64,000 nt of DNA, taken from positions 62,001 to 126,000 of the forward strand of contig JAJPIF010000004.1 of assembly GCA_021324885.1 (NCBI GenBank), given 5' to 3'. Shown here piece by piece: positions 1 to 7,588 of the stretch (the stretch's first letter is position 1; each line of letters starts with the position of its first letter). This stretch comes from Pseudomonadota bacterium (GTDB lineage: Bacteria; Desulfobacterota; Binatia; Binatales; Binataceae). Below the pieces are notes generated by a model. That model did no database searches. It was not told the DNA's origin and saw nothing but the letters and a program-made list of their open reading frames with translations. The position numbers and the translations under genes are program-made.

Positions 1-628
1 CGTAAAGCCCGGTCCTACCCCCCGGCGCCATCGCCGCCACCCAGTAATCCATCTGCTTGAGCCGCTCCAGAAGCTGCGCGACGTTTCCGCATTGCGCAAC
101 GCGCAAATGGATCCAGGCACCGGCCGAGGTCTTGATCGCGGCGGGCGTAATCCCCGCCGTGCGATCCCGTGACAGGATCAACCCTCCCAGCCCGGCGCAT
201 TCGGCGCTGCGCAGGATCGCGCCCAGATTGCGCGGATCAGTCACGCCATCGATCACCAGCAGCGGGTCAAGCCCGGCCGACAGCAACTCGTCGAGTTCGA
301 CGTAACGGTAGGGGCGCACCAGCGCGACCATCCCCTGATGGCGCGCCTGCGACCCGGCCATCCGCGCCAGGTCCGGCTCGTCCACCGCAACCGCACGGCC
401 GCCGGCTCCGCGCACCCGTGCGATCTCGCCGGCAAACCGCGCCTGATCGCGCGCCCTGATATAAAGGGTGTGGACGGCAGACGGGTCGGCTGCCAGCATC
501 TCGCGCACCGGTTCGATCCCGAAGACGATCTGGCGCCGATCGTTCCCTTTGTGGGCCAGCGGCCCATGATGTGTGCGCGCCGCGCCCCCGTGCCGTGCCT
601 GCCGTCCGTCCGGTTGTCCTTTCATCAT
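1..628 (-). CDS. rlmB: TrmH/SpoU-family rRNA 2'-O-methyltransferase, partial at window edge
   Basis: SAM-dependent ribose methyltransferase, probably the enzyme that methylates G2251 of 23S rRNA. Reading leftward from the double ATG at 628/625, the frame gives a short basic N-terminus, then the GIEPVREML segment of the substrate-binding domain, then the SPOUT core motif DPRNLGAILRSAECAG at about residues 130-145, with the conserved Asn and Arg. The frame is open to position 1, so about 209 residues are present and roughly 40-50 C-terminal residues, including the knot-forming C-terminal motif, lie outside the window. The gene is divergent from lptF. Assignment to RlmB rather than another SpoU protein rests on the N-terminal GIEPVREM motif; the family call itself is firm. 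The ribosome binding site is weak. Confidence 0.8.
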   Translation of the reverse strand, partial: MMKGQPDGRQARHGGAARTHHGPLAHKGNDRRQIVFGIEPVREMLAADPSAVHTLYIRARDQARFAGEIARVRGAGGRAVAVDEPDLARMAGSQARHQGMVALVRPYRYVELDELLSAGLDPLLVIDGVTDPRNLGAILRSAECAGLGGLILSRDRTAGITPAAIKTSAGAWIHLRVAQCGNVAQLLERLKQMDYWVAAMAPGGRTGLY

Positions 629-765
629 CCAGTTCCAAATTTTGTCCGAGTGACGATGGATACAATAGCAAAGCGCGGGGCCGCCGCGCGTCTGCGCGGC
701 TTGATTTGTCCGGCGGCGTTCGACAAAGCTTAGGAATAGTGCGCGCCGCTGGTCAGGCGAAACCA

Positions 766-1944
766 GTGTATCGTTTCAAGACTCTGGATTCTTATGTGTT
801 TCGCGAAGTGCTCAACCCGCTTTGCATGGGGTTGCTGGTGCTGACCTTCGCCCTCGTGGTGGGACGCCTGCTCAAGCTGATCGAGATGATGGTCAATCAC
901 GGCGTCACCCCGCTGCAGATCCTGCAACTACTGGGCTACATCATTCCCGGTTTCCTGGAACTGACGCTACCGATGGCTATCCTGCTCGGCACGCTGCTGG
1001 GCTTTGGCCGCATGTCGGCCGACCACGAGCTGATTGCGGCGCGCGCCTGCGGTATCAGCCTCTATCGCCTTTCAATCCCGGTCATGGTACTGGCGACGCT
1101 GACCTACGCCCTGGCGAGCTGGATGGCATTCGAGGTGCGGCCGTGGGCCAACTCCAGTCTGCGCGCCCAGCTTTATCACCTGGTGCGTTCCAACGCGACG
1201 GCGGGACTGAGGGAAAAAATCTTCAATCGCAGCTTTTCCGGTCTGGTGATTTACGTGGATCGCATCAAACCGCCCGACACCCGTCTGGCCGGCATCCTCA
1301 TCTCCGACGAACGCAACCCGCACGAGCAGCAGACGATCATCGCGCGCAAGGGCCTGGTAATCCCCAATGAAAAGAGCGAAACCATCACCATCCGCCTGAC
1401 CGACGGCTCGATCTTCGGCACCGACGCCAACGGCGTCAACACCCACATTTCCCGCTTCGGCACCTATGACCTGACGATTCGCCCGGGCGAGGCCTTGGGT
1501 GTTATCCATCACGACCCCACCGAGATGAGCCTGAGCGAGCTGCGTCGCGTGATCGCGCACGGGCGGGCGACCGGCCATCGTGACTACGAGGCCGAGACCG
1601 AATTGGCGCAGAAGTTCACCGTGCCGGTGGCGACGATGCTGTTCGCGCTGCTCGGAATCACCCTGGGGCTGAAGCCGGCTCGCGGCGGTCAGTCCGAGCG
1701 CTTCGGCATCTGCCTGGTTTTCTTTTTTCTGTACTACGTCCTGATGAAGGCGGGCGAGGCGATGGCGCAGGCCGGGCGCATCAACGCTTTTATCGCCATG
1801 AGCATCCCGGATGTGTTCTTCGCCGTGATGGCGCTGTGGCTGTTCCATCGCAGCGCCACCGATCGCGCGGATCAGAGCCGCGGTCCGGGCGACGCCATCT
1901 GGGATTTCGTCGAGCGCATCGGCTCGCATCGCGAGGCCGCATGA
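766..1944 (+). CDS. lptF: LPS export ABC transporter permease LptF
   Basis: Inner-membrane permease of the Lpt machine that extracts lipopolysaccharide from the inner membrane and passes it to the periplasmic bridge (LptB2FG with LptC/A/DE). Predicted architecture: a cytoplasmic start (YRFKTLDSYVFREVL), three N-terminal membrane segments (around residues 15-110), a large beta-jellyroll periplasmic domain, and three C-terminal segments beginning TVPVATMLFALLGITLGL. About 392 residues, normal for the family. I chose the GTG at 766 because it puts the conserved amphipathic helix at the start and has an AGG upstream; GTG 739 is an in-frame alternative. A start at 571 would overlap rlmB and encodes a non-homologous leader. 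The stop overlaps the lptG start (ATGA). Confidence 0.92.
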   Translation: MYRFKTLDSYVFREVLNPLCMGLLVLTFALVVGRLLKLIEMMVNHGVTPLQILQLLGYIIPGFLELTLPMAILLGTLLGFGRMSADHELIAARACGISLYRLSIPVMVLATLTYALASWMAFEVRPWANSSLRAQLYHLVRSNATAGLREKIFNRSFSGLVIYVDRIKPPDTRLAGILISDERNPHEQQTIIARKGLVIPNEKSETITIRLTDGSIFGTDANGVNTHISRFGTYDLTIRPGEALGVIHHDPTEMSLSELRRVIAHGRATGHRDYEAETELAQKFTVPVATMLFALLGITLGLKPARGGQSERFGICLVFFFLYYVLMKAGEAMAQAGRINAFIAMSIPDVFFAVMALWLFHRSATDRADQSRGPGDAIWDFVERIGSHREAA

Positions 1945-3044
1945 ACGAGCGCCCGCGTCTGTCACCCACCGTCGATCGGTTCCTGGTGATGCGTTTCATG
2001 GAACCGTTCGTGTTTTCGCTGGGTGCGTTTACGGCGATTTACGTGCTGGGCGATTTCTTCGACCGCTTCGACGAGCTGGTGCAGTACCGGGGACTGAGCT
2101 GGGTCGGTATCGAGTACTTCCTGCTCAAGCTGCCGCTGTTCATCTCGCAGGTGCTGCCGATCGCGTCGCTGGTGGGCGTGCTGCTGGCCTTTGCGCTGCT
2201 CAACCGCAGCGGCGAGGTGCTGGCCTTCCAAGGTTTGGGTATCAGCCGCCTGGAGATGGCCGCGCCGGTTCTGGCAGTCGCCCTGCTGATCTCGCTGTTT
2301 GACTTCGGCTTCAGCGAAACCGTGGTGCCGGTTACCACGCGGCAGGCGCGCTACCTCTACACGGTGCAAATCAAGAAGGGAGTGGAGAAGGGGGTGTTTG
2401 CGTTTCGCCGCCTGTGGCTGCGCTCGCGCAACGGCTTTCTGACCGTATACGCCTACGACGGCCGCAACCCGCCGACCCTTTACGGCATCACGTTCTTCCA
2501 CCTGGGCCCGCAGGACAATCTGCTCGACGTGCACAAAGCTGACACCGCAGTGTGGGACGGCCATCGATGGCGCGTGAGCAACGCCCACGTCCTGCGCATC
2601 GCACCCGGTGGCTCTGTGACCGCGGTCAGCGAAGCGCCGTTTCCTATCGACTTCCGGCCCGCGGATTTCATCCTGGTGCGCCAGGACCCGGAGGAGTTCA
2701 GCCTGAGCGAGCTGAACCATTACATCCATTCGCTCAAACAAAAGGGGCTCGCTCCGGGCAGCTACGTGGTCGATCGCGACTTGAAATACTCCACACCCCT
2801 GGCCTGCCTGATAATGGTCGCGCTCGGCGTCTCATTGAGCATCGATCCGCTCCCGCGGCATCTGAGTCTCGGCCGCAGCTTTGGCCTGGGCCTGGTCATC
2901 GGCTTCGGTTATTGGGTAGTGCTGGGCTTCACGTCATCGTTCGGCCATTCCGGAGTTATCCCACCCTGGCTGGCCGCCTGGCTCCCCAACCTGGTATTCG
3001 CCACCCTGGCCCTGTCGATCTTCCTGTTCGGCGAAGAGCGCTGA
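1941..3044 (+). CDS. lptG: LPS export ABC transporter permease LptG
   Basis: Second permease of LptB2FG. The ATG at 1941 overlaps the lptF stop by four bases, so the two are translationally coupled. The 367-residue product begins RLSPTVDRFLVMRFMEPFVFSLGAFTAIYVLGDFF, shows three membrane helices, a periplasmic beta domain (about residues 125-265), and three C-terminal helices with the family signature TPLACLIMVALGVSLSI. Partner genes lptA, lptB and lptC are not in the window. A longer frame starting at 1836 lies inside lptF and is not the true start. Confidence 0.92.
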   Translation: MNERPRLSPTVDRFLVMRFMEPFVFSLGAFTAIYVLGDFFDRFDELVQYRGLSWVGIEYFLLKLPLFISQVLPIASLVGVLLAFALLNRSGEVLAFQGLGISRLEMAAPVLAVALLISLFDFGFSETVVPVTTRQARYLYTVQIKKGVEKGVFAFRRLWLRSRNGFLTVYAYDGRNPPTLYGITFFHLGPQDNLLDVHKADTAVWDGHRWRVSNAHVLRIAPGGSVTAVSEAPFPIDFRPADFILVRQDPEEFSLSELNHYIHSLKQKGLAPGSYVVDRDLKYSTPLACLIMVALGVSLSIDPLPRHLSLGRSFGLGLVIGFGYWVVLGFTSSFGHSGVIPPWLAAWLPNLVFATLALSIFLFGEER

Positions 3045-3060
3045 GCGGAGAGCTTTTTTT
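3036..3060 (+). terminator. Possible terminator after lptG
   Basis: A short imperfect stem (GCGCT against AGAGC, one mismatch) spans the lptG stop codon and is followed by seven consecutive T. The T-run is the better part of the evidence; the stem is weak. Confidence 0.3.
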
Positions 3061-3122
3061 GTATCAGCACGAATCCACTCGTTGACCGCGGAAATCGACC
3101 TCTGTCTCTCGACGAACTGGAG

Positions 3123-3389
3123 GTGGGATTCGAAATCCTCGCCCATGCACCGCCGATTGGCGGCCTAGTGTTCACAACTTGCACTTCGGCAAAACCTTCA
3201 CCAGGTGTCACGGTTGGGGAATCGCAACAGTTAGTTGGTTGGGGAGACTCATCGCAGGGCAAGACCAATCCGGAGATCGGGATCATCCTTGGCCTCAGCC
3301 GCCTGACCGTCAAAAAACATATCGAACACATCCTCGACGCTCTCGGCGTCGAAACGCGCACGGCCGCAGCGGCAATGGCTTTGGAATAG
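3123..3389 (+). pseudogene. Remnant of a LuxR-type response regulator DNA-binding domain
   Basis: The last 45 codons encode GKTNPEIGIILGLSRLTVKKHIEHILDALGVETRTAAA, with spacing and residues of a LuxR/GerE helix-turn-helix (scaffold helix, recognition helix SRLTVKKH, terminal ETRTAAA). The residues just before it (VTVGESQQLVGW) resemble a damaged LTPREREVLxW start of that domain. Upstream sequence matches nothing I know, there is no receiver domain and no convincing ribosome binding site. I read this as the decayed 3' end of a regulator left between lptG and the DUF1614 gene. A small free-standing HTH protein is possible but less likely. The remaining sequence between 3045 and 3415 shows nothing else. 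Confidence 0.55.
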
Positions 3390-3415
3390 GGGCTCGCGGC
3401 TTCCCTTAGCGAACG

Positions 3416-4090
3416 TCAGGCCAGCAGGACGGCGACGATGCCGGTCAGGAAGATGCCGTCGAAGGTCCCGGCGCCGCCGATGGAGGCTACCGGAGCGCCC
3501 AGATCCTTGAGGCGGCCGATGTTCATGATGTCGGCGCCGATTAGCGTCCCCAGCGTTCCACCAATGTATGCCACCGGGGCGGCATGGACAGGGCCGCCCA
3601 GGAGGTAGCCGGCCAACGCCGCGATTATCGGCGGGACAAATATCGGAGTCGCAATTCCCAATCCCCGGATCGGACGCGCCGATCGATTCACCACCAGCGT
3701 CACAATCAGCGTGGCGATCGCCGCGCGCAAGGCAATTTCAGGTTGATGGGCCAGCAGGTAGGCTGAAATCAGCACCGGCACGATCGCGCCGCCCAGATTG
3801 ACAGCTAGGATGGTGGAATCGTCCCACCTGGCCTGAGGCACCCGGTAGCGGACGCCGAAATGCGTAATGACCATCGTTGGATGCAGCTCGCCGCCTTCCA
3901 TGCGCTTGACCGGAATATTGATGTAGCTGCCAATCAGGCTCGCCAGCAGCGCTGCGAATGCCAGTTGCGGCGGCAATCCCGCCAGGGTGAAAGCGTAGTT
4001 GATCACGTGGATTTCGATCAGCGCGAACAAAAACGCCAGCGTCAGGAACGCCAGAAAGACATAGATGAACAGGAAGGGTCCGAAAATCAT
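3416..4090 (-). CDS. DUF1614 family membrane protein
   Basis: Predicted integral membrane protein of 224 residues with about six to seven hydrophobic segments. The family is recognised by the soluble insertion with INIPVKRMEGGELHP near residue 58, the NLGGAIVPVLIS helix, and the C-terminal IGGAGTFDGIFLTGIVAVLLA, which is typical of DUF1614 proteins found in archaea and bacteria. The function is unknown; charged and glycine-rich helices suggest a transporter or channel-like role, but that is inference. It is transcribed toward the LuxR remnant and divergent from pyrE, with only about 70 bases between the two starts. Confidence 0.75.
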   Translation of the reverse strand: MIFGPFLFIYVFLAFLTLAFLFALIEIHVINYAFTLAGLPPQLAFAALLASLIGSYINIPVKRMEGGELHPTMVITHFGVRYRVPQARWDDSTILAVNLGGAIVPVLISAYLLAHQPEIALRAAIATLIVTLVVNRSARPIRGLGIATPIFVPPIIAALAGYLLGGPVHAAPVAYIGGTLGTLIGADIMNIGRLKDLGAPVASIGGAGTFDGIFLTGIVAVLLA

Positions 4091-4162
4091 CGCCCGATGA
4101 TAGCAGATCCGGGGTCAGGCTCCATCCGGACAGGCTTGTCAGAAAACCCGATGCCGGCTTAG

Positions 4163-4753
4163 ATGGCGCTCAGGATGGATACCGACAAACGCAAAGCTCT
4201 GCTGCAATTGCTGGCGCAGCATTCCTACTTCTCACGTCACCTCACGCTCGCCTCGGGGCGGCCCTCGACCTACTACGTGGACTGCAAACGCACCCTGTAT
4301 CTGCCGATGGGCGCGCGGCTGGCCGGCGAATTGATGCTGGATCTGGTGGCGGCCAGCGGCGTGCGGCAATTGGGCGGGATGGCCGCGGGCGCGCTGCCAG
4401 TGACAGACGCGATCATTGTCGCGGCCAGCTATCGCAACGTCGATCTGCGCGGCTTTTTCGTGCGCAAGGAAACCAAGTCGCACGGCCTGCAACAGCAAAT
4501 CGAAGGCGCCTTCGATCCCAGGCTCGAAGCCGGCGTGATCGACGACACCATCACCACCGGGGGATCGACCTTGTCCGCGGTCCAGGCGCTGCGCGCAGCC
4601 GGCGCCAGGGTCACGCACGCATTCGCCCTGGTCGATCGCGGCGAAGGGGCCGCGCAGGCGTTCGCGCGCGAGGGATTGAAGTTCTCATGGCTGTTCACGG
4701 CCGAGGAAGTCCGCGCGGCGGCCAAGGAGATGGAAAAAGGAAACGCCAGGTGA
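4163..4753 (+). CDS. pyrE: Orotate phosphoribosyltransferase
   Basis: Converts orotate and PRPP to orotidine 5'-phosphate in de novo pyrimidine synthesis. The 196-residue protein has the type I PRTase fold: the LTLASGRPSTYYVDCKR entry segment, the flexible-loop basic region RKETKSHG around residue 108, and the PRPP-binding loop VIDDTITTGGSTLSAV around residues 128-143 with the paired acidic residues. Two starts are possible (4163 and 4175); neither has a good ribosome binding site. The 3' end forms part of a purine-rich arm that pairs with a pyrimidine-rich stretch upstream of aroE. Confidence 0.9.
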   Translation: MALRMDTDKRKALLQLLAQHSYFSRHLTLASGRPSTYYVDCKRTLYLPMGARLAGELMLDLVAASGVRQLGGMAAGALPVTDAIIVAASYRNVDLRGFFVRKETKSHGLQQQIEGAFDPRLEAGVIDDTITTGGSTLSAVQALRAAGARVTHAFALVDRGEGAAQAFAREGLKFSWLFTAEEVRAAAKEMEKGNAR

Positions 4754-4856
4754 GAAAACAGACCTGTAACGTACTGCCAACCTTTCACTGCTCCCCTCTC
4801 CTTTCTGAAGTCAGATCGCTTTTTTCTCTTTTCTGGTTTCTCTTTTTTCCATCCGC
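4728..4856. repeat. Purine/pyrimidine mirrored intergenic element, copy 1
   Basis: The purine-rich end of pyrE (around 4731-4757) is followed about 75 bases later by a run of almost pure C/T (4828-4851). The arm TGGAAAAAGGAAACGCCAG is nearly complementary to CTGGTTTCTCTTTTTTCCA, so transcripts could fold into a long hairpin. Similar purine-then-pyrimidine layouts occur at 23375-23482 and 57479-57660. The pyrimidine run abuts the aroE start and leaves that gene without a normal Shine-Dalgarno sequence. Confidence 0.45.
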
Positions 4857-5711
4857 ATGAGCGTGGAGCTCACAGGCAGCACGCTCCTGACGGGCATCTT
4901 CGGCGACCCGGTGGCCCACTCCGCGTCACCCGCGATGCACAATGCGGCCTATGCGAAACTGGGCATGGACCGCGTCTATGTGCCCTTTCACGTGAGGGCG
5001 GCGCAGCTACCGGCCGCCTTGCGCGCAATTCCCGCTCTGGGGATCCTGGGCGTCAACGTCACCGTGCCGCACAAGGAGCGGGTCGCGCGGCTGCTTAAGC
5101 GGCAAAGCGCGGAGGCCAGGTTGCTGGGCGCGGTCAATTGCGTGGTATCGCGGCGCGGCGAGCTGTTCGGCGACAACACCGATGCGCGCGGGCTGGCGCA
5201 GGATCTGGCGTCGCTGGATGTCGCCATCAAGGGTCAGACTGCAATTGTAGTCGGGGCGGGGGGCGGCGCCGCCGCGGCGGTCCTGGCGCTGCATCGGCTA
5301 AGTGCCCGGCAGATCGTCATGGTCAATCGCACGCGCCAGCGCGCGCTGAAGCTGGCGCAGCGCTTCAAGAGTGCCCGCATCGACGTCCAGGATCTGGACG
5401 AACTGAATAACCCCGGACTTATCGGCCGCGCCGCGCTGGTACTCAATGCGACTTCGGTCGGATTGAAAGCTGAGCCATTTCTTCCGCTGGCCTACGAGGC
5501 TGCTCGGCCTGACTGCTTTTTTTACGACCTGGTCTATGCCGCCGAACCCACCGGCTTCCTGCGCCCCGCGCGCGAGCGCGGCCTGCGCACCGCGGACGGC
5601 GCCGGGATGCTGCTGCATCAGGGAGCGCTGGCCTTTGAGTTGTTCAACGGCGTCAAGGCGCCAATCGAAGCGATGCGTAAGGCGCTCAACGCCCGCCTCG
5701 GCCGCGAATAG
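4857..5711 (+). CDS. aroE: Shikimate dehydrogenase (NADP+)
   Basis: Reduces 3-dehydroshikimate to shikimate in the aromatic amino acid pathway. The 284-residue product has the substrate-binding segment VAHSASPAMHNAA (SxS-P motif), the catalytic Lys in NVTVPHKE (about residue 71), the catalytic Asp in NTDARG (about residue 108), and a glycine-rich NADP loop VVGAGGGAAAAV around residue 132. The NRT segment after the second strand (MVNRTRQRA) is the usual NADP-phosphate-binding feature. Length and order are normal. Translation begins directly after a C/T tract rather than a purine-rich binding site. Confidence 0.93.
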   Translation: MSVELTGSTLLTGIFGDPVAHSASPAMHNAAYAKLGMDRVYVPFHVRAAQLPAALRAIPALGILGVNVTVPHKERVARLLKRQSAEARLLGAVNCVVSRRGELFGDNTDARGLAQDLASLDVAIKGQTAIVVGAGGGAAAAVLALHRLSARQIVMVNRTRQRALKLAQRFKSARIDVQDLDELNNPGLIGRAALVLNATSVGLKAEPFLPLAYEAARPDCFFYDLVYAAEPTGFLRPARERGLRTADGAGMLLHQGALAFELFNGVKAPIEAMRKALNARLGRE

Positions 5712-5715
5712 TTCT

Positions 5716-5760
5716 AAGGGTGTTCAGCTTTGTGCCTCAAGCGTTAAGGCACCCACCCTT
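5716..5760. terminator. Nested inverted repeat between convergent genes
   Basis: Outer arms AAGGGTG (5716-5722) and CACCCTT (5754-5760) enclose inner arms GTGCCT (5732-5737) and AGGCAC (5747-5752). It lies just after aroE and before the 3' end of the oppositely oriented BKACE gene, where a two-way terminator is expected. It is followed by a pyrimidine-rich stretch rather than a clean T-run. Confidence 0.45.
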
Positions 5761-5820
5761 CGCCCTTTTCACTTTTCTGCTCCCTCACTCCTCGCACTAC
5801 TGCCTCACGCCTTTCCCCCT

Positions 5821-6690
5821 CTACAGTTCCAGCATCCTGCGGGCGTCTTGCGGACTGGCCACTTCATGGCCCATCGCCCTTACGATCTGGACGGCGCGCT
5901 CGACCAGTTGCGGATTACTCAGCTTGCCCTCATTGGTGTACTGATAATCCTCCAGTCCGAGCCGGATGTGCCCGCCCATCGCTACCGCCACCGGCGCGAT
6001 TTGCAGGACGTCGCCGCCGAAACAAGATGCAAACCAGTAGGCGCGCACTCCCTTCAGCATCTGGTTGTACGCCTGGATGCTCTCGACCGTGGGCGGCAGT
6101 CCGAACGGCTGCTCGGGTCCGCCGAAGTAGTACTTGAGCAGCAGCGGTTCTTCGAGCAATCCCTGCTCCAGGAAAATCAGCGCGGTGCGTAGAAACGTGC
6201 CGTCGAAGATTTGCAAAGTCGGGCGCTTGAGGCCGCATTCCTTCATCAGCTTGAGCGTGTCGCGCAAGGTGTCAAAGGAGTTCACGTAGGTGCCGCCGCG
6301 CAGCTTTTTGCTGTCGGCGTTCCACACGGCCAGGTTGACCGAGCCCATGTCGGCGGCGCCCAGGTCAGGTTTGGTGGCGGGATCCTTCGACAGTTCGACG
6401 AAATGGCTATACCGCACCGGTGCATCGCCGCCGCCCGGGAAAGTCGGCCACATCAGCGGTGCATTGGCGCCCATCGCGGAGCGCGTCCGCTTGTAGACCT
6501 CTGCGTAGTAGGGCACGTCCTGGCACCATTCGCCGTCGGGCTTGCGCACGTGGAAATGGATCAGCGCGGCGCCCGCCTTGCAGGTCGCGATCGCGTCATT
6601 GGCGATTTCCTCCGGCGTGTAGCCGATATGGGGATTGGCGTCCTTGTTCGCGATGCCGTTGATCGCCGATTCGATCATTATTTTCGCCAT
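5821..6690 (-). CDS. BKACE family beta-keto acid cleavage enzyme (DUF849)
   Basis: Zinc-dependent C-C lyase of the family of 3-keto-5-aminohexanoate cleavage enzyme: a beta-keto acid and acetyl-CoA give acetoacetate and a new acyl-CoA. The 289-residue TIM-barrel protein shows the zinc ligands HFHVR at about residues 45-49, the segment GGHIRLGLEDY near residue 235 with the conserved Glu, and the Gly-rich ASCFGGDVLQIAP. The start has a GGAGG site six bases upstream. It diverges from the SDR at 6836; both genes carry the same CGGAGGATCC before the start. The substrate cannot be told from sequence, but the CoA-transferases nearby suggest a catabolic pathway. Confidence 0.85.
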   Translation of the reverse strand: MAKIMIESAINGIANKDANPHIGYTPEEIANDAIATCKAGAALIHFHVRKPDGEWCQDVPYYAEVYKRTRSAMGANAPLMWPTFPGGGDAPVRYSHFVELSKDPATKPDLGAADMGSVNLAVWNADSKKLRGGTYVNSFDTLRDTLKLMKECGLKRPTLQIFDGTFLRTALIFLEQGLLEEPLLLKYYFGGPEQPFGLPPTVESIQAYNQMLKGVRAYWFASCFGGDVLQIAPVAVAMGGHIRLGLEDYQYTNEGKLSNPQLVERAVQIVRAMGHEVASPQDARRMLEL

Positions 6691-6835
6691 GGGATCCTCC
6701 GCTGCGGATGGTTAATGCGTTGGCTAGCAAAGGCCGGTTCGAACATCAAGGCGCGCCAGCGCTGCGCGCCCGCTCTTCCCGCACCGCCCCGAATTGACTT
6801 ATCTATAACGCAGCAAATTAACGGAGGATCCGAAA

Positions 6836-7588
6836 ATGGCAGGACGGCTGGCAGGCAAGGTTGCGTTGATAACCGGCGGTGCGGCGGGGATGGGCGCTGC
6901 CTTCGTGCGCTTGTTTGCCGCCGAAGGCGCCAAGGTGGTCGCCGCCGATATCCAGGACGAACTGGGGCGCAAAGTCGCCGAAGACGTCAACCGCACCGGC
7001 GCACAGGCCCTTTACGTCCATCTCGACACCAGCCGGCAGCGCGACTGGACCAATGCCGTCGCCGAAACCGTGGCGCGTTTTGGCAAGCTCACTACGCTGT
7101 GCAATGTCGCCGGCATTTATCGCACCGAGGGTACCGAGGCCGAGACGGTGGAAGGATGGGATCAGCTTATCGCGATCAACCAGACCGGCGTATGGCTGGG
7201 GATGAAGACTGCGATTCCTGAAATGAAGAAGGCCGGCGGCGGCGCAATCGTAAACATCTCATCGGTGGCCGGACTGTCGGCGCGGCCGATGGCCATCGCA
7301 TATCATGCCGCCAAAGCCGCGGTTCATCTGATGAGCAAGGTCGCAGCGCTGGAGTACGCGGAGCATGGAATCCGCGTCAACTCGATCCATCCGGGGTTCA
7401 CCATGACCTCGACCGCCTCGATGCTGCCCGAGGAGATGAAGAAGGCGCTGGCCGAGCCCGTGCCGATGCGCCGCGCGGCCACACCCGAGGAAATCGCCTA
7501 TGGCGCGCTGTATTTATGCTCGGACGAGGCCGCGATCGTCACCGGTACCGAACTGGTGATCGACGGCGGCCTGTCGGCGCGCCATTAA
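6836..7588 (+). CDS. SDR family NAD(P)-dependent oxidoreductase
   Basis: Classical short-chain dehydrogenase of 250 residues, probably oxidising or reducing a secondary alcohol/ketone. Cofactor loop TGGAAGMGAAF at about residues 13-23, NVAG motif near residue 88, catalytic Ser in NISSVAG, and YHAAK (about residues 155-159) as the YxxxK pair; it ends with the family DGG near residue 244. An acidic residue at the end of the second strand (AADIQDE) favours NAD over NADP. A strong ribosome binding site (GGAGG) precedes the ATG. The stop overlaps the stop of the convergent amidohydrolase by four bases. Confidence 0.88.
   Translation: MAGRLAGKVALITGGAAGMGAAFVRLFAAEGAKVVAADIQDELGRKVAEDVNRTGAQALYVHLDTSRQRDWTNAVAETVARFGKLTTLCNVAGIYRTEGTEAETVEGWDQLIAINQTGVWLGMKTAIPEMKKAGGGAIVNISSVAGLSARPMAIAYHAAKAAVHLMSKVAALEYAEHGIRVNSIHPGFTMTSTASMLPEEMKKALAEPVPMRRAATPEEIAYGALYLCSDEAAIVTGTELVIDGGLSARH

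Noticed and set aside
642-665. TTGTCC/TACAAT promoter for lptF
   Set aside because: The two boxes are only 13 bases apart, too close for a sigma-70 promoter.
571-765. Extended N-terminus for LptF starting at ATG 571
   Set aside because: It overlaps the divergent rlmB gene, has no homology, and puts about 65 unrelated residues before the conserved first helix.
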